DNA from: JBDRRP01 sp964446485
GTDB taxonomy: Bacteria > Desulfobacterota > Desulfobacteria > Desulfobacterales > JBDRRP01
DNA length: 64,000 nucleotides
Reading direction: 5' to 3'
Assembly (NCBI GenBank): GCA_964446485.1
Contig: CAYUOU010000012.1
Location: 5,518 to 69,517, forward strand
The position numbers and the translations under genes are program-made. How positions within the stretch are numbered: the first letter of the stretch is position 1; each line of letters begins with the position of its first letter. The notes under the pieces are model-generated. The model worked only from the letters and a program-made list of their open reading frames with translations. It ran no database searches and was not told the origin of the DNA. This document shows, piece by piece, positions 50,748 through 59,632 of this stretch.

Positions 50748-51929
50748 ATGAACAAGGTTAAATTGTGGATCGTATGGGCCGTCGTCGTTTTAATGTTTGG
50801 GAGCGTGGGGAGCGTTTTCGCCGCCGATGAGGTTAAAGTCGGCGCCTGCCAGCCGATCACCGGCCGGTTTGCCTTTGCCGGCAAACACATCAACGAAGGG
50901 CTCATGGACTCCCTCGGCTATGCCAACGAGCAGGGCGGCGTCAACGGTATGAAACTCAACTACATTTATCAGGACACCGGCTACGATCTCAAACGCGCCA
51001 TTGCTTCCTTCAAGCAAATGATGGCCCAAGACAATCCGGTCATGATGTACGGTGAGTCCACAGGACAGGGAAAGGCCCTGGCCCCGGAGATCAACGACCG
51101 ATACCGTGTCGTGTACGGCTCGACGAGTTTCTCCGAAGAACTCAGTGACCGCAAGACCAACCCCTATATGTTCGTCAGCGGTCCCACCTATGCCCAGCAG
51201 TTCGGGGTACTGCTCAAGTACATTGCCGACAACCCGAAGAAAAAGGGCGTCCGGCCGCGGGTGGCGTTCTTCTACAGCGATACGGAATTCGGCCGCGACC
51301 CCATTCCCTACGCCCGTGAAAAGGCGAAAGAACTGGGGATCGACGTCGTGGCTGAAGAGGTCACGAAAGTCGGTGCCGTGGACGTAACCAGCCAGCTGCT
51401 GGATCTCAAGCGAAACAAACCCGACTTCTGCATCTTCCAGGGCTACGTGGTATCGCCCATACCGGCGGTCATTACCGGCGCCAAGGATTTCGGTCTGGAC
51501 ATTACCTTTATGGGCACCTTCTGGGCCATGAGCAAGATGCTGCTCGACAAGCTCGGTCCGGACGGGGAAGGCTACATGGGTGTCATGCCTTACAGCTACT
51601 GGTACATGGACGATGTTCCCATGATTCAGGCGATGCATAAGTACAACAAGAAACACTATCCGGATGTGACCTACCGGCCCAACTCCTACATGCAGGGGTG
51701 GTTCACCGGCATGGTGTTCACGAAGATCGCCCGCATGTGTGCGGAAAAGAACCTGCCCATCACCGGCGAGAACCTGAAGGACATGATCCCCCAGATCAAA
51801 AACTGGGATACCGGCGGCCTGGCCGGCGTGGTGAGCTTCGGCGGCACCAATGCCACCGCCATGGGAAAGGTGTACAAAGCCCAAGGCGGAAAATACGTCG
51901 CGGTGTCGGATTGGATCTATCTGAATTGA
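50748..51929 (+). CDS. Second Liv-type substrate-binding protein
   Basis: 393 residues from ATG 50748 (GGGAGGG upstream) with a Sec signal (LWIVWAVVVLMFGSVGSVFA). Peripla_BP_6 features include VKVGACQPITGRFAFAGKHINEGL, the Y-x-Y-Q-DTGYD block and FFYSDTEFGRDPIPYAREKAKELG. The ligand is probably a carboxylic acid, given the acyl-CoA ligase at the operon end. It is only distantly like the binding protein of the first Liv operon. Confidence 0.93.
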   Translation: MNKVKLWIVWAVVVLMFGSVGSVFAADEVKVGACQPITGRFAFAGKHINEGLMDSLGYANEQGGVNGMKLNYIYQDTGYDLKRAIASFKQMMAQDNPVMMYGESTGQGKALAPEINDRYRVVYGSTSFSEELSDRKTNPYMFVSGPTYAQQFGVLLKYIADNPKKKGVRPRVAFFYSDTEFGRDPIPYAREKAKELGIDVVAEEVTKVGAVDVTSQLLDLKRNKPDFCIFQGYVVSPIPAVITGAKDFGLDITFMGTFWAMSKMLLDKLGPDGEGYMGVMPYSYWYMDDVPMIQAMHKYNKKHYPDVTYRPNSYMQGWFTGMVFTKIARMCAEKNLPITGENLKDMIPQIKNWDTGGLAGVVSFGGTNATAMGKVYKAQGGKYVAVSDWIYLN

Positions 51930-52055
51930 TGGGGAAACACCAAGGCCGCGGGTTTCAAGCTGACCCGCGGCCGCCACATACGGCGCTGATCGGTGCGGTG
52001 GGTCCTTTACCCCATCGCGCACCATGACGCCCGTAACCGCTCTCAGGAGAACGCT

Positions 52056-52859
52056 TTGGCGGCCATCCTTGAAGTCAACAACATCGAGGTGATTTACAAC
52101 AACGTGATCCTGGTCCTCAAGGGGCTGTCCCTCAAGGTGGACGACGGCGCCATCGTTGCGCTGCTGGGCTCCAACGGCGCCGGCAAATCCACAACCCTCA
52201 AGGCCATTTCAGGATTACTGCCCCTGGAGGACGGCGAGATTACCGAAGGGCGCATCCTGTACCAGGGGCGGTCCATGGCGGGCAAGGCCCCTCACCAGAT
52301 CGTCCGCGAGGGCATCTTCCAGGTCATGGAAGGGCGCCGCGTGTTCGAAGACCTCACCGTGGAAGAGAACCTGGCCTGCGGAGCCTATACGCGAAAAGAC
52401 CGGGGCGGCGTCGCCCGGGACATCGAGAAATGCTTCGAATATTTTCCGGTGTTAAAAAACCGCATCAAACGCCTGGCCGGATACTTGAGCGGCGGCGAGC
52501 AGCAGATGCTGGTCATCAGCCGGGCGCTGTTGGCACAACCCAAAGTGATGATGCTTGACGAGCCTTCCATGGGACTCGCACCGATGCTGGTGGAGGAGAT
52601 TTTCGGCATCATTCAGCTGATCAACCAAAAAGAGGGAACCACCATTTTGCTTGTCGAGCAAAACGCCCAAATGGCGTTGGACATCAGTTCCTACGGCTAC
52701 ATCATGGAAAACGGCCGTGTGGTGCTGGACGGCCCCGTCGATCTGTTGATCAACGATAGGGACGTGCAGGAATTTTACATGGGGGTGGGGCAGAGCGCTG
52801 AAAAGACCAGCTATCGGGATGTCAAGCACTACAAGCGGAGGAAACGATGGTTGAGTTGA
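52056..52859 (+). CDS. livF: Second Liv-type ABC transporter ATP-binding protein LivF
   Basis: 267 residues from a TTG at 52056, chosen because AGGAGA stands six bases upstream and the product begins at the normal family position (AAILEVNNIEVIYNN); no suitable ATG exists. Walker A GSNGAGKST, signature LSGGEQQMLVISRAL, Walker B VMMLDEPSMGLAP. After QEFYMGV a basic tail follows (DVKHYKRRKRWLS), comparable with the first LivF, and it overlaps the ligase start by 13 bp. Confidence 0.92.
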   Translation: MAAILEVNNIEVIYNNVILVLKGLSLKVDDGAIVALLGSNGAGKSTTLKAISGLLPLEDGEITEGRILYQGRSMAGKAPHQIVREGIFQVMEGRRVFEDLTVEENLACGAYTRKDRGGVARDIEKCFEYFPVLKNRIKRLAGYLSGGEQQMLVISRALLAQPKVMMLDEPSMGLAPMLVEEIFGIIQLINQKEGTTILLVEQNAQMALDISSYGYIMENGRVVLDGPVDLLINDRDVQEFYMGVGQSAEKTSYRDVKHYKRRKRWLS

Positions 52860-54658
52860 CCGGGAAAACCCTGCCACAGGTCTTTTTGGAGCAGGCGGCG
52901 CTGCGCGGGGATGGCGTGGCCCTGCGTGAAAAGGATTTCGGCATCTGGCAGCGGGTCACCTGGAATCAGTATCTGGAGCATGTCCGGCATTTCTCGTTGG
53001 GTCTTCGGCACCTGGGGTTTCAACGCGGCGATCATCTGGCCGTCCTCAGCGAAAACTGCCGGGAGTGGCTCTACGCCGGTATGGGTGCGATCAGTCTTGG
53101 CGGCGTGGTGCTGGGCGTTTACTCCACCAGCCCATATCCGGAGGTTCACTACGTGGTGAAGCACTCCGACGCGGTCATGGTGGTGTGTGAAGACCAGGAG
53201 CAGACCGACAAGATTCTCGAGGTCATCGACGACCTTCCCAAGATCAAGAAGATCATCGTCAAGGACATGAAGGGGCTGCGGCGGTATCCGAAAGAAAACA
53301 TCATCTCTTTTGAAGATGTCGAGCGCTTGGGCCGCGACCTTGCCGAAAAGGAGCCCGAGCGATTCGAAACAGAGGCCCGACAGGGAAACGCCGAGGATGT
53401 CTGCATCATGATCTACACCTCGGGGACCACCGGGCCGCCCAAGGGCGCCATGGTCAATCATCGCAACGTCGAGGCCATGACCCGCGCGGCGGCCGAGGCC
53501 ATGGACATTGCCGACACCGACAGCGTGGTTTCCTACCTTCCGCTCTGCCACGTGGCCGAGCAGATCTTCAGCCTTTACCTGCCCCTGTACTATGGCGTCA
53601 GGGTCAATTTCGCCGAAAGCATCGCCACCATACAGAGCGATTTGAGGGAGATTGCGCCCACGGTGTTTCTCGGCGTGCCGCGTATCTGGGAGAAATTGCA
53701 GAATTCCATCGTGGTGAATATCCAAGACTCGTCGTGGCTCAAACGGACGATCTTTACCACCTGTATGAACGTCGGACACCGGGTCTGTGATCTGCGGCTG
53801 GCGGGCCAGCGGGTCGGGTTTGACCTCCGGCTGGCGTGGTGGGCCGGCTATGGGTTGATTTTCAGGGCATTGCAGAATTTCGTCGGGCTGCGGAAAGTGC
53901 GGCTTTGTTTTTCCGCCGCCGCCAAGGTGAGCCCCGAAGTGCTGCGGTTTTTCCACGCCATCGGCATCCGCGTCAAGGAAGGCTATGGCATGACCGAGTG
54001 CACGGGCCTTTCCTTCATCCACATGGGCGACGACATCACCCTCGGCACCGTGGGAAAACCCCTGGCGTGCATCGAATTCCGCATCGCCCCGGACGGGGAG
54101 CTGATGAAGCGGGGCCCCAGCATCTTCGCCGGCTACCACAAGAACCCGGAAGCCACGGCAGCTGCAATTGTCGACGGGTGGCTCTTGACCGGAGACATTG
54201 CCGAGGTGGACGACAACGGCCATCTGGCCATTGTGGATCGCAAAAAAGACATTCTCATCACATCCGGCGGCAAAAACATCGCGCCCTCCCTGGTGGAGAA
54301 TGAACTCAAGGTGAGCCCTTACATCAAGGAAGCCATCGTGCTCGGTGACGGAAAGAAATTCGTGTCGGCGCTGATCCAGATCGATTTCGAAAACATGGGC
54401 AAATGGGCCACCGACCAGCGGCTTCCGTACACGAACTTCAAATCCCTCTCACAACTGCCGGAAGTGCGGAAGAAAATTCAGGCCGAAGTGGACCGCGTCA
54501 ACGAGCGGTTCGCCCGTGTGGAAAACGTCCGCAAATTTCTCCTGCTCACCAAGGAACTCGACCACGACGATGACGAAATGACCGCCACCATGAAGGTCCG
54601 CCGGGCCACCATCTACAAAAAATTCACCAGCGAGATCGAAGAAATCTACGGTGTCTAA
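52847..54658 (+). CDS. Second long-chain-type acyl-CoA synthetase (AMP-forming)
   Basis: 603 residues, same ANL subgroup as the ligase at 21766: MIYTSGTTGPPKGAM, GYGMTECTGLS, LLTGDIAEVDDNGHLAIVDRKKD and ATMKVRRATI. It closes the operon livG-H-M-binding protein-livF-ligase and starts inside livF, so the transported acid is probably activated on entry. The two ligases have the same length and motifs but differ in many positions, suggesting paralogues with different substrates. Confidence 0.94.
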   Translation: MVELTGKTLPQVFLEQAALRGDGVALREKDFGIWQRVTWNQYLEHVRHFSLGLRHLGFQRGDHLAVLSENCREWLYAGMGAISLGGVVLGVYSTSPYPEVHYVVKHSDAVMVVCEDQEQTDKILEVIDDLPKIKKIIVKDMKGLRRYPKENIISFEDVERLGRDLAEKEPERFETEARQGNAEDVCIMIYTSGTTGPPKGAMVNHRNVEAMTRAAAEAMDIADTDSVVSYLPLCHVAEQIFSLYLPLYYGVRVNFAESIATIQSDLREIAPTVFLGVPRIWEKLQNSIVVNIQDSSWLKRTIFTTCMNVGHRVCDLRLAGQRVGFDLRLAWWAGYGLIFRALQNFVGLRKVRLCFSAAAKVSPEVLRFFHAIGIRVKEGYGMTECTGLSFIHMGDDITLGTVGKPLACIEFRIAPDGELMKRGPSIFAGYHKNPEATAAAIVDGWLLTGDIAEVDDNGHLAIVDRKKDILITSGGKNIAPSLVENELKVSPYIKEAIVLGDGKKFVSALIQIDFENMGKWATDQRLPYTNFKSLSQLPEVRKKIQAEVDRVNERFARVENVRKFLLLTKELDHDDDEMTATMKVRRATIYKKFTSEIEEIYGV

Positions 54659-54866
54659 CCGAAATCACGCTCGCACCGTCTAACATCCCGCGAGGCATTC
54701 GTATCGCTTGGCGACTGGCGCCGGTGTTTTACGGCCAACGCCTCCCTTACGAAGCAGCCAGGGCGCCATCTGGAGAATATTGGACAACCCGATTGGAGAA
54801 TTTAGACTTTACGGGGCCATCAACGCTTGAGTGGCGTGACCGGGCATGTGGCTAAGGCGAGGAGAC

Positions 54867-56060
54867 CTAGGTTTTCTGCCGAGCCGGCAGCTTGAGGACG
54901 AAGGGAATCGCCACCAGGCCCATCAGGGCGCTGATGACGTAAGTGGCGCCAAGACCGATGAGGTCCCCGACGAATCCCACGAGCACCACCACCGCCGATC
55001 GCGCCATGAAGGAGATCATCATGAACAGGCCGTTGGCGGTTGACGGGCTGCTCGTGGCGCGCTCCTGGATCAGGGCCAGCATGACCGGCGTCGTCGACAG
55101 CAGGGTAAACCCGATGAAGGCCAGCATCACCAGCCTCAGCCAGCCGTCCAGCGCCGTGAACAGGAGCAATCCCAGCGGTGCGCCCACCAGGGACGCGAGG
55201 AGCGTCTTGCGACGCCCGAAACGGTCGCTTACCGAACCGGCGACAAGTATTCCCACGACGCCGGCCGCTTCGAAAACCGTCAGGGCCATTCCGGCCAGCC
55301 ACAGGTTGCCCGTTTCCAACGTGATGAACGTGGGCAGGAATGTTGCCAGGGACGCGTGCATGAATCCCCGCGACACGAGGATCACCGTGAGTGGCAGGAG
55401 GAGGGCGTGCATCTCTCGCCAGGTGCCCGACACTGAGGTCCGGCTGTCCGGGCGATACCCGGTGGAAATATTTCTCAGTCGAAAAAACAGCAGCGACGAG
55501 GCCGCGATGCCCACGAGCATCGCCGGGTAAAACCCCTCGAGCCCGAGCAATGACACGGCCCCCACCGCCGCCAGCGGGCCCACTGTCCGGGCCAATTCCC
55601 CGCCGGTCATGAAAAAACTCATCCCGCGGCCCTTCCGCGGTCCTGACAGCCTGGCCACCATCACCGGGGCGGGGACGTGAAACAGGGACACGCTGACACC
55701 GGCGGCCAGGAGCAAAATGATCAGAACGCCGTAGTTGGGGGCCACCCCAATAAGGCTCATGGGGATGGCCGTCAGCATCGGGGCCAGGATGACGAAATAC
55801 CTGACGCTGATGCGGTCGGCCAGGGTCCCCAGCCACGGGTTCAGCAGCGCCGGTATCTGAAGCACCGTGGACAGGAACCCGGCCTGCGTCAGCGACAGCG
55901 ACAGCTTCTCGATCAACAGCGGCAGCAGCGGCGCCAGGAAACTGGAGTACACATCGTGGATAAAGTGGGCCATGGAGAGCGCGATCACTTTGCCGGTGTG
56001 AAAGACGCCAACTGTATTCGCTGATTGATCGTGAGTATCGGGCTGCTGCAATTGGGTCAT
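54867..56060 (-). CDS. MFS transporter (Fsr-like)
   Basis: 397 residues from ATG 56060 (AAGGAAGG upstream). Twelve membrane segments with the MFS loop motif GTLADRISVRYFV and the Fsr (fosmidomycin resistance)-like N-terminus MAHFIHDVYSSFLAPLLPLLIEKLSLSLTQ seen as consecutive blocks; a repeat in the second half reads GSVSDRFGRRKTLL. Probably a drug or metabolite efflux protein. It converges with the second Liv operon. Confidence 0.88.
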   Translation of the reverse strand: MTQLQQPDTHDQSANTVGVFHTGKVIALSMAHFIHDVYSSFLAPLLPLLIEKLSLSLTQAGFLSTVLQIPALLNPWLGTLADRISVRYFVILAPMLTAIPMSLIGVAPNYGVLIILLLAAGVSVSLFHVPAPVMVARLSGPRKGRGMSFFMTGGELARTVGPLAAVGAVSLLGLEGFYPAMLVGIAASSLLFFRLRNISTGYRPDSRTSVSGTWREMHALLLPLTVILVSRGFMHASLATFLPTFITLETGNLWLAGMALTVFEAAGVVGILVAGSVSDRFGRRKTLLASLVGAPLGLLLFTALDGWLRLVMLAFIGFTLLSTTPVMLALIQERATSSPSTANGLFMMISFMARSAVVVLVGFVGDLIGLGATYVISALMGLVAIPFVLKLPARQKT

Positions 56061-56464
56061 GCCTTCCTTCTTGTTAATCCCCTCCCGCAATCGCTTGCTG
56101 TTGTTCCCACCTTATGCCCTATCAATTCGTGACATAATCAAGAACCGGCGCGTCACTGTACTGCCTCACCTCAACCGGTTCTGCAAGGAGAAACGCAATG
56201 CAGCATCAGGCGTATTGAGATGCTCAACGCGCCAACGATTCATCGGTAAGCAGTTCCAGACGACGTGGCGGGGGCACCCGCGGTACGCCGCCGGCCGGGA
56301 TTGATATTGAAAGATTGAAAGAGGAAGGCCGCAAAAACTGGTAACAATGGCAGAAGGACTATAATCGGAACACCAAATAATCTAAGGCCATCACCGTCCG
56401 AGGGCGGTTGCTCCCGCTGAATTGTTTGCATGGCCCCCGTCACGGGGGGTGCCCCTTAAATGCG
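56061..56464. other. Spacer between MFS gene and fmdB-like gene
   Basis: 404 bp. A GC-rich inverted repeat CCCCCG-TCA-CGGGGG (56434-56448) follows the minus-strand FmdB gene and may be its terminator, although no T run follows. A 60-codon minus-strand frame ending at 56240 would encode one hydrophobic helix but has no clear ribosome site. Nothing else seen. Confidence 0.4.
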
Positions 56465-56674
56465 TCAGCCGCCGGCGGCGGGCTTGCAGGCGGGTGCTTT
56501 GAAACCGCCGGATCCGGACGGAATGCCGCCGGGGCGGATGGCGCCGGCGGACATGAGTTTGGTGACCTTATCGCAGCTGCAGGCGGGGCACTCCGGGTCA
56601 GGGTCGCTGGACTTGAGCTGGAGCGATTCAAAGGTATGGCAGCACGCTGTGCATTGGTATTCGTAAATGGGCAT
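56465..56674 (-). CDS. FmdB-family zinc ribbon protein
   Basis: 69 residues from ATG 56674 (AGGAG six bases upstream). MPIYEYQCTACCHTFE and CPACSCDKVTKLMS are the FmdB/CxxC_CxxC_SSSS pattern of small zinc ribbons, with a Gly/Pro/Ser-rich tail. FmdB was named for putative regulation of formamidase and amidase genes; in most genomes the role is unknown. It stands alone on the minus strand. Confidence 0.9.
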   Translation of the reverse strand: MPIYEYQCTACCHTFESLQLKSSDPDPECPACSCDKVTKLMSAGAIRPGGIPSGSGGFKAPACKPAAGG

Positions 56675-56802
56675 TCTCAACTCCTGATCTAACCGGTTAC
56701 TCGGACGTGTTGCTGGGCTCTACCTAATCAGGAAATGAGAATTCGTCAAGCGGGTGACGGTCAGCCCGCTTCAGGTGCCACTGAGAGTGCTGTCGGTGAA
56801 TG

Positions 56803-57471
56803 TCAACCCGCTACCAGTTCGTAGCTGGCGGCTTTGTAGCCATGAACCTTCTGAATATGAAAGGTGAGTATCCGGCTCTCGTAATGATAGACGAATTGTT
56901 TCAGCTTTTTCTTGGCTTTCAAAAAGGTGTCGCTGCGCAGATTGTCGATCAAGGTCTTTTTACCATCAGACTCCTGGACGCGTCCTTCACAGATCGTTCG
57001 CGGGCCGTCCCCGATGAAAACCTCCCACTCCCCGGCCACGTGGATGCCAAGTTTTTCGAGGCATGGGTAAAACTCATCGACCACAAATTTCTCATATGCA
57101 TCCTTATTTCTGCTGATGACATCCCACGTCTGGTTGAACTTGACGGTCTTCTTGGAGATATTCGTACTGTAGGTTTCCATTTTCCCGGTGCTCACGAGCA
57201 CCTTCGTCTTGTAGCTTTTAATGAAGTTTTGAAGTTCATCATGGACCGATTTGTATTTCTCATCTCGGAGGGCCCGCTCAAGAAGCTCCAAGTTGTTGCT
57301 CACGCCTTCGAAAATGATTTCGCTGTAGCCGCCGACGATAACGGTCCAGCCGGCAACGGTATGGATGCCGAGTTGATTCACCGTGGGGATATACTTCTTA
57401 ATCATGAAATCCTCATACCCCGCTGCCTTTTCTTGATCGATAATCCAATATTGATTGAATTTGACAGTCAT
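56803..57471 (-). CDS. Tandem-duplicated ferredoxin-fold-like protein of unknown function
   Basis: 222 residues from ATG 57471 (GGAGGA upstream). Two homologous halves each start TVKFNQ(Y/T)W and share KYIPTVNQLGIH versus EFYPCLEKLGIH, AGWTVIVGG versus AGEWEVFIGDG, and a final helix-strand (IKSYKTKVLVSTGKME versus VYHYESRILTFHIQK). Each half has the beta-alpha-beta-beta-alpha-beta order and length (about 105 residues) of a dimeric alpha-beta barrel/NIPSNAP-like unit, so the protein could form a barrel on its own. No catalytic motif recognised. Confidence 0.75.
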   Translation of the reverse strand: MTVKFNQYWIIDQEKAAGYEDFMIKKYIPTVNQLGIHTVAGWTVIVGGYSEIIFEGVSNNLELLERALRDEKYKSVHDELQNFIKSYKTKVLVSTGKMETYSTNISKKTVKFNQTWDVISRNKDAYEKFVVDEFYPCLEKLGIHVAGEWEVFIGDGPRTICEGRVQESDGKKTLIDNLRSDTFLKAKKKLKQFVYHYESRILTFHIQKVHGYKAASYELVAG

Positions 57472-57912
57472 GAATAGTTCCTCCGATTTATCCTTCAGAT
57501 TAAAAGCCGGTGTCTTCAAGCAGTGAGAACGTGTTCCGTTTACGCTTTTTGCATGGCGCACGCGGGAGGAGAGAATGCGGCTATCGGTGTAGCTCTGAGC
57601 GACGGGTGCGGTGCAGTGGGAATCTGGCACCTGCAGGTGGTGCCCTCGTCACGGCGCATTATCATACCTTAAGAGTCCTGTTTCATAAGTGTCAAGGAAA
57701 ATTGCACGCCCCTGCGTCGTCACACTCGGTTTGCGGCGATACGCTGGGGTCACGACGCAGGAGCGTCGTGACCGGTATCGCTGTTGGCGTCGTATCTGTT
57801 GGCGGGAGTTCCCTCGCGACTCGCAAATTCGAAGATGGGCATTGATCGCTCCTGACGAATATTCTATCGAGATATTGCCCCGGCACCTCAGGAATCGGGA
57901 AGTGACAACCTA
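57472..57912. other. 441-bp spacer with competing hairpins
   Basis: No gene is visible. It contains a palindrome CACCTGCAGGTG (57628-57639) and, at 57711-57773, inverted repeats that can pair in two exclusive ways (listed separately). It lies upstream of the minus-strand duplicated-domain gene and downstream of the aldehyde dehydrogenase gene. Confidence 0.5.
57711..57773. repeat. Alternative hairpin region (three arms)
   Basis: GGTCACGACGC (57748-57758) pairs perfectly with GCGTCGTGACC (57763-57773) over a 4-base loop. The overlapping segment ACGACGCAGG (57752-57761) pairs equally perfectly with CCTGCGTCGT (57711-57720). The two hairpins exclude each other, as in attenuators, or they may be a multi-copy repeat or protein binding site. 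Confidence 0.5.
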
Positions 57913-59346
57913 TCAGATGCCGCGAAACCGCGTCATCAAGCGGTATACGCGCTCGAAGGTTTTCCCGTAAGGCGGGGCCATCAGGGACGCGAAGGAAACG
58001 GGCGCCTGGGTGAACACGGGGCGGAGTTTGGTAAACTCCAAAAATCCCTCGTATCCGTGATATTGCCCCATGCCGCTGTTTCCGATGCCCCCGAAGGGCA
58101 TGTCGTGCTGGGGGACATGGAGGGCGCAGTCGTTGACGCCGACGCCCCCGGAGCGGGTTTCGTCGATCACTTTTTGCTGGATGCGGCGGTCTTTGGTGAA
58201 GATATAGAGCGCCAGCGGCCGGGGCCGCTCATTGATGTAGGCGATCACCGCATCCAGGGAATCATAGGTCTTGATGGGCAGGATCGGCCCGAAGATTTCC
58301 TCCTGCATGAGGATCATGTCCTCGGTGACGCCGAGTGCCAGAGTCGGCGGGATTTTGCGGGAGACAGGGTCCGGCGCGCTACCCGGAAGCAGGTTGATGA
58401 GCGCCGCCCCTTTTTGGCGGGCATCCTCCAGGGTCGCAATGAGCCGCTGGTAGGCCCGGTCGTCGATGATGGCGGTGTAGTCCGGACTGTCCAAGCGTCG
58501 AAGGCGGCGTTTCACGATTTCTTTTGCGGCCGCGACAAACGCCTCGATACGGGATTCAGGCAAAAACAGGTAGTCGGGCGCCACACAGGTCTGACCGGCG
58601 TTCATGGCCTTCACGAAAAGAATGCGCTCGGCGGCCATGACGATGGGCGCATCCTCCCTGACGATGGTGGGCGATTTGCCCCCCAGTTCCAGGGTCACCG
58701 GGGTGAGGTGGGCAGCGGCCGTTTTCATGACCTCGCGGCCGGTGCGCGGCGAGCCGGTGAACACCAGGTGGTCAAAGGGCAGTGCCGTAAATTCCGAGGC
58801 ACTGACCCCGGGAAGAACGGCCACCCAGTCCGGGTCAAAGGCGATTGACATCAGCCGCTGCATGAGGCGGCAAAGGCTCTGAGCGTTTGACGCCATCTTC
58901 ATCATGCAACGGTTCCCTGCCGCCAGTGCACTGGTCAGGGGGCTGAAAGCCAGTTGCAGGGGATAGTTCCAGGGGGAGATGATGCCCACGATGCCTTTGG
59001 CTTGAGGGAGCACACGGTTTGCGGCGCCGGCGAACCACAGGGAGACGTGCCGCCGCTGGGGGCGCATCCACCGCTTCAGCGCTCGACGGGTGTGGCTGAT
59101 CCCCGAGACGGTGGGGAACACGTCGATGAGACGGGTCTCGCAGACGGAGCGGCTGCCAAAGTCCTGTGCGACGGCGTCGGCAATGGCCAACTGGTTGTCG
59201 ACGATGAGCGTCTCCAGCCGCTGGAGGGCATCGTGTCGTTGCGCGTAAGAAAAGTTGGGCGCCTTGAGAAAGGCGACTTTCTGACGGCGGAAAATTTCCT
59301 CAGCGGAGATGACGCTTTCACGAATTTTTTCAGTTGATGGTGTCAT
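57913..59346 (-). CDS. Coniferyl-aldehyde-dehydrogenase-like aldehyde dehydrogenase
   Basis: 477 residues from ATG 59346. ALDH features include GIISPWNYPLQLAFSP, general base Glu220 in TLELGGKSP, catalytic Cys254 in NAGQTCVAPDY, EEIFGPILP, and GVGVNDCALHVPQHDMPFGGIGNSGMGQYHG near the end. The short form with a hydrophobic C-terminus is typical of class 3/CALDH enzymes, which oxidise aliphatic or aromatic aldehydes and are often membrane-associated. It follows the phosphohexomutase and a small unknown gene on the same strand. Confidence 0.93.
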   Translation of the reverse strand: MTPSTEKIRESVISAEEIFRRQKVAFLKAPNFSYAQRHDALQRLETLIVDNQLAIADAVAQDFGSRSVCETRLIDVFPTVSGISHTRRALKRWMRPQRRHVSLWFAGAANRVLPQAKGIVGIISPWNYPLQLAFSPLTSALAAGNRCMMKMASNAQSLCRLMQRLMSIAFDPDWVAVLPGVSASEFTALPFDHLVFTGSPRTGREVMKTAAAHLTPVTLELGGKSPTIVREDAPIVMAAERILFVKAMNAGQTCVAPDYLFLPESRIEAFVAAAKEIVKRRLRRLDSPDYTAIIDDRAYQRLIATLEDARQKGAALINLLPGSAPDPVSRKIPPTLALGVTEDMILMQEEIFGPILPIKTYDSLDAVIAYINERPRPLALYIFTKDRRIQQKVIDETRSGGVGVNDCALHVPQHDMPFGGIGNSGMGQYHGYEGFLEFTKLRPVFTQAPVSFASLMAPPYGKTFERVYRLMTRFRGI

Positions 59347-59354
59347 CTCCCCGC

Positions 59355-59630
59355 CTATTGCAGTTTTTTCTCTGTCCAGGCCATTGAAATCCGCGAAAAA
59401 TATTCTTCGATGGAGTCGAAGACAACGAACTCTTCGATCTGGTCCCATGCCACGTAGGTGGTCAACCCTGACAGCCAGTCGTTGGTGGATCCGCCTTCCG
59501 GCACCCGTCCCACAAGAAAATACCTGCCGTTGTGAAACTCGGTGCGGGGGTATTCCAGGGCCACGTCATTTTCTCCGTTGGCTTTGTAAATAAAAATGAT
59601 CTTCTGTGACAGGTCTAATGTGCTTTGCAT
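59355..59630 (-). CDS. Small protein of unknown function
   Basis: 91 residues from ATG 59630; an in-frame GTG at 59636 overlaps the upstream stop (GTGA) and is an alternative. The sequence is acidic and aromatic-rich (IIFIYKANGENDVALEYPRTEFHNGRYFLVGRVP split over two strands, then DQIEEFVVFDSIEEYF), with no signal or cysteine. It is coupled to the phosphohexomutase gene and 8 bp before the aldehyde dehydrogenase gene. No family recognised. Confidence 0.7.
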   Translation of the reverse strand: MQSTLDLSQKIIFIYKANGENDVALEYPRTEFHNGRYFLVGRVPEGGSTNDWLSGLTTYVAWDQIEEFVVFDSIEEYFSRISMAWTEKKLQ

Positions 59631-59632
59631 GT

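Noticed and set aside
50790..52025. 411-codon minus-strand open frame
   Set aside because: Antisense to the second Liv binding protein gene; no ribosome site or domain.
52829..54223. 464-codon minus-strand open frame
   Set aside because: Antisense shadow of the second acyl-CoA ligase; no recognisable domain.
56240..56443. 67-codon minus-strand frame with one hydrophobic helix
   Set aside because: No clear ribosome site, Pro/Arg-rich ends, and the upstream part lies in the hairpin after the fmdB-like gene; too weak to call.
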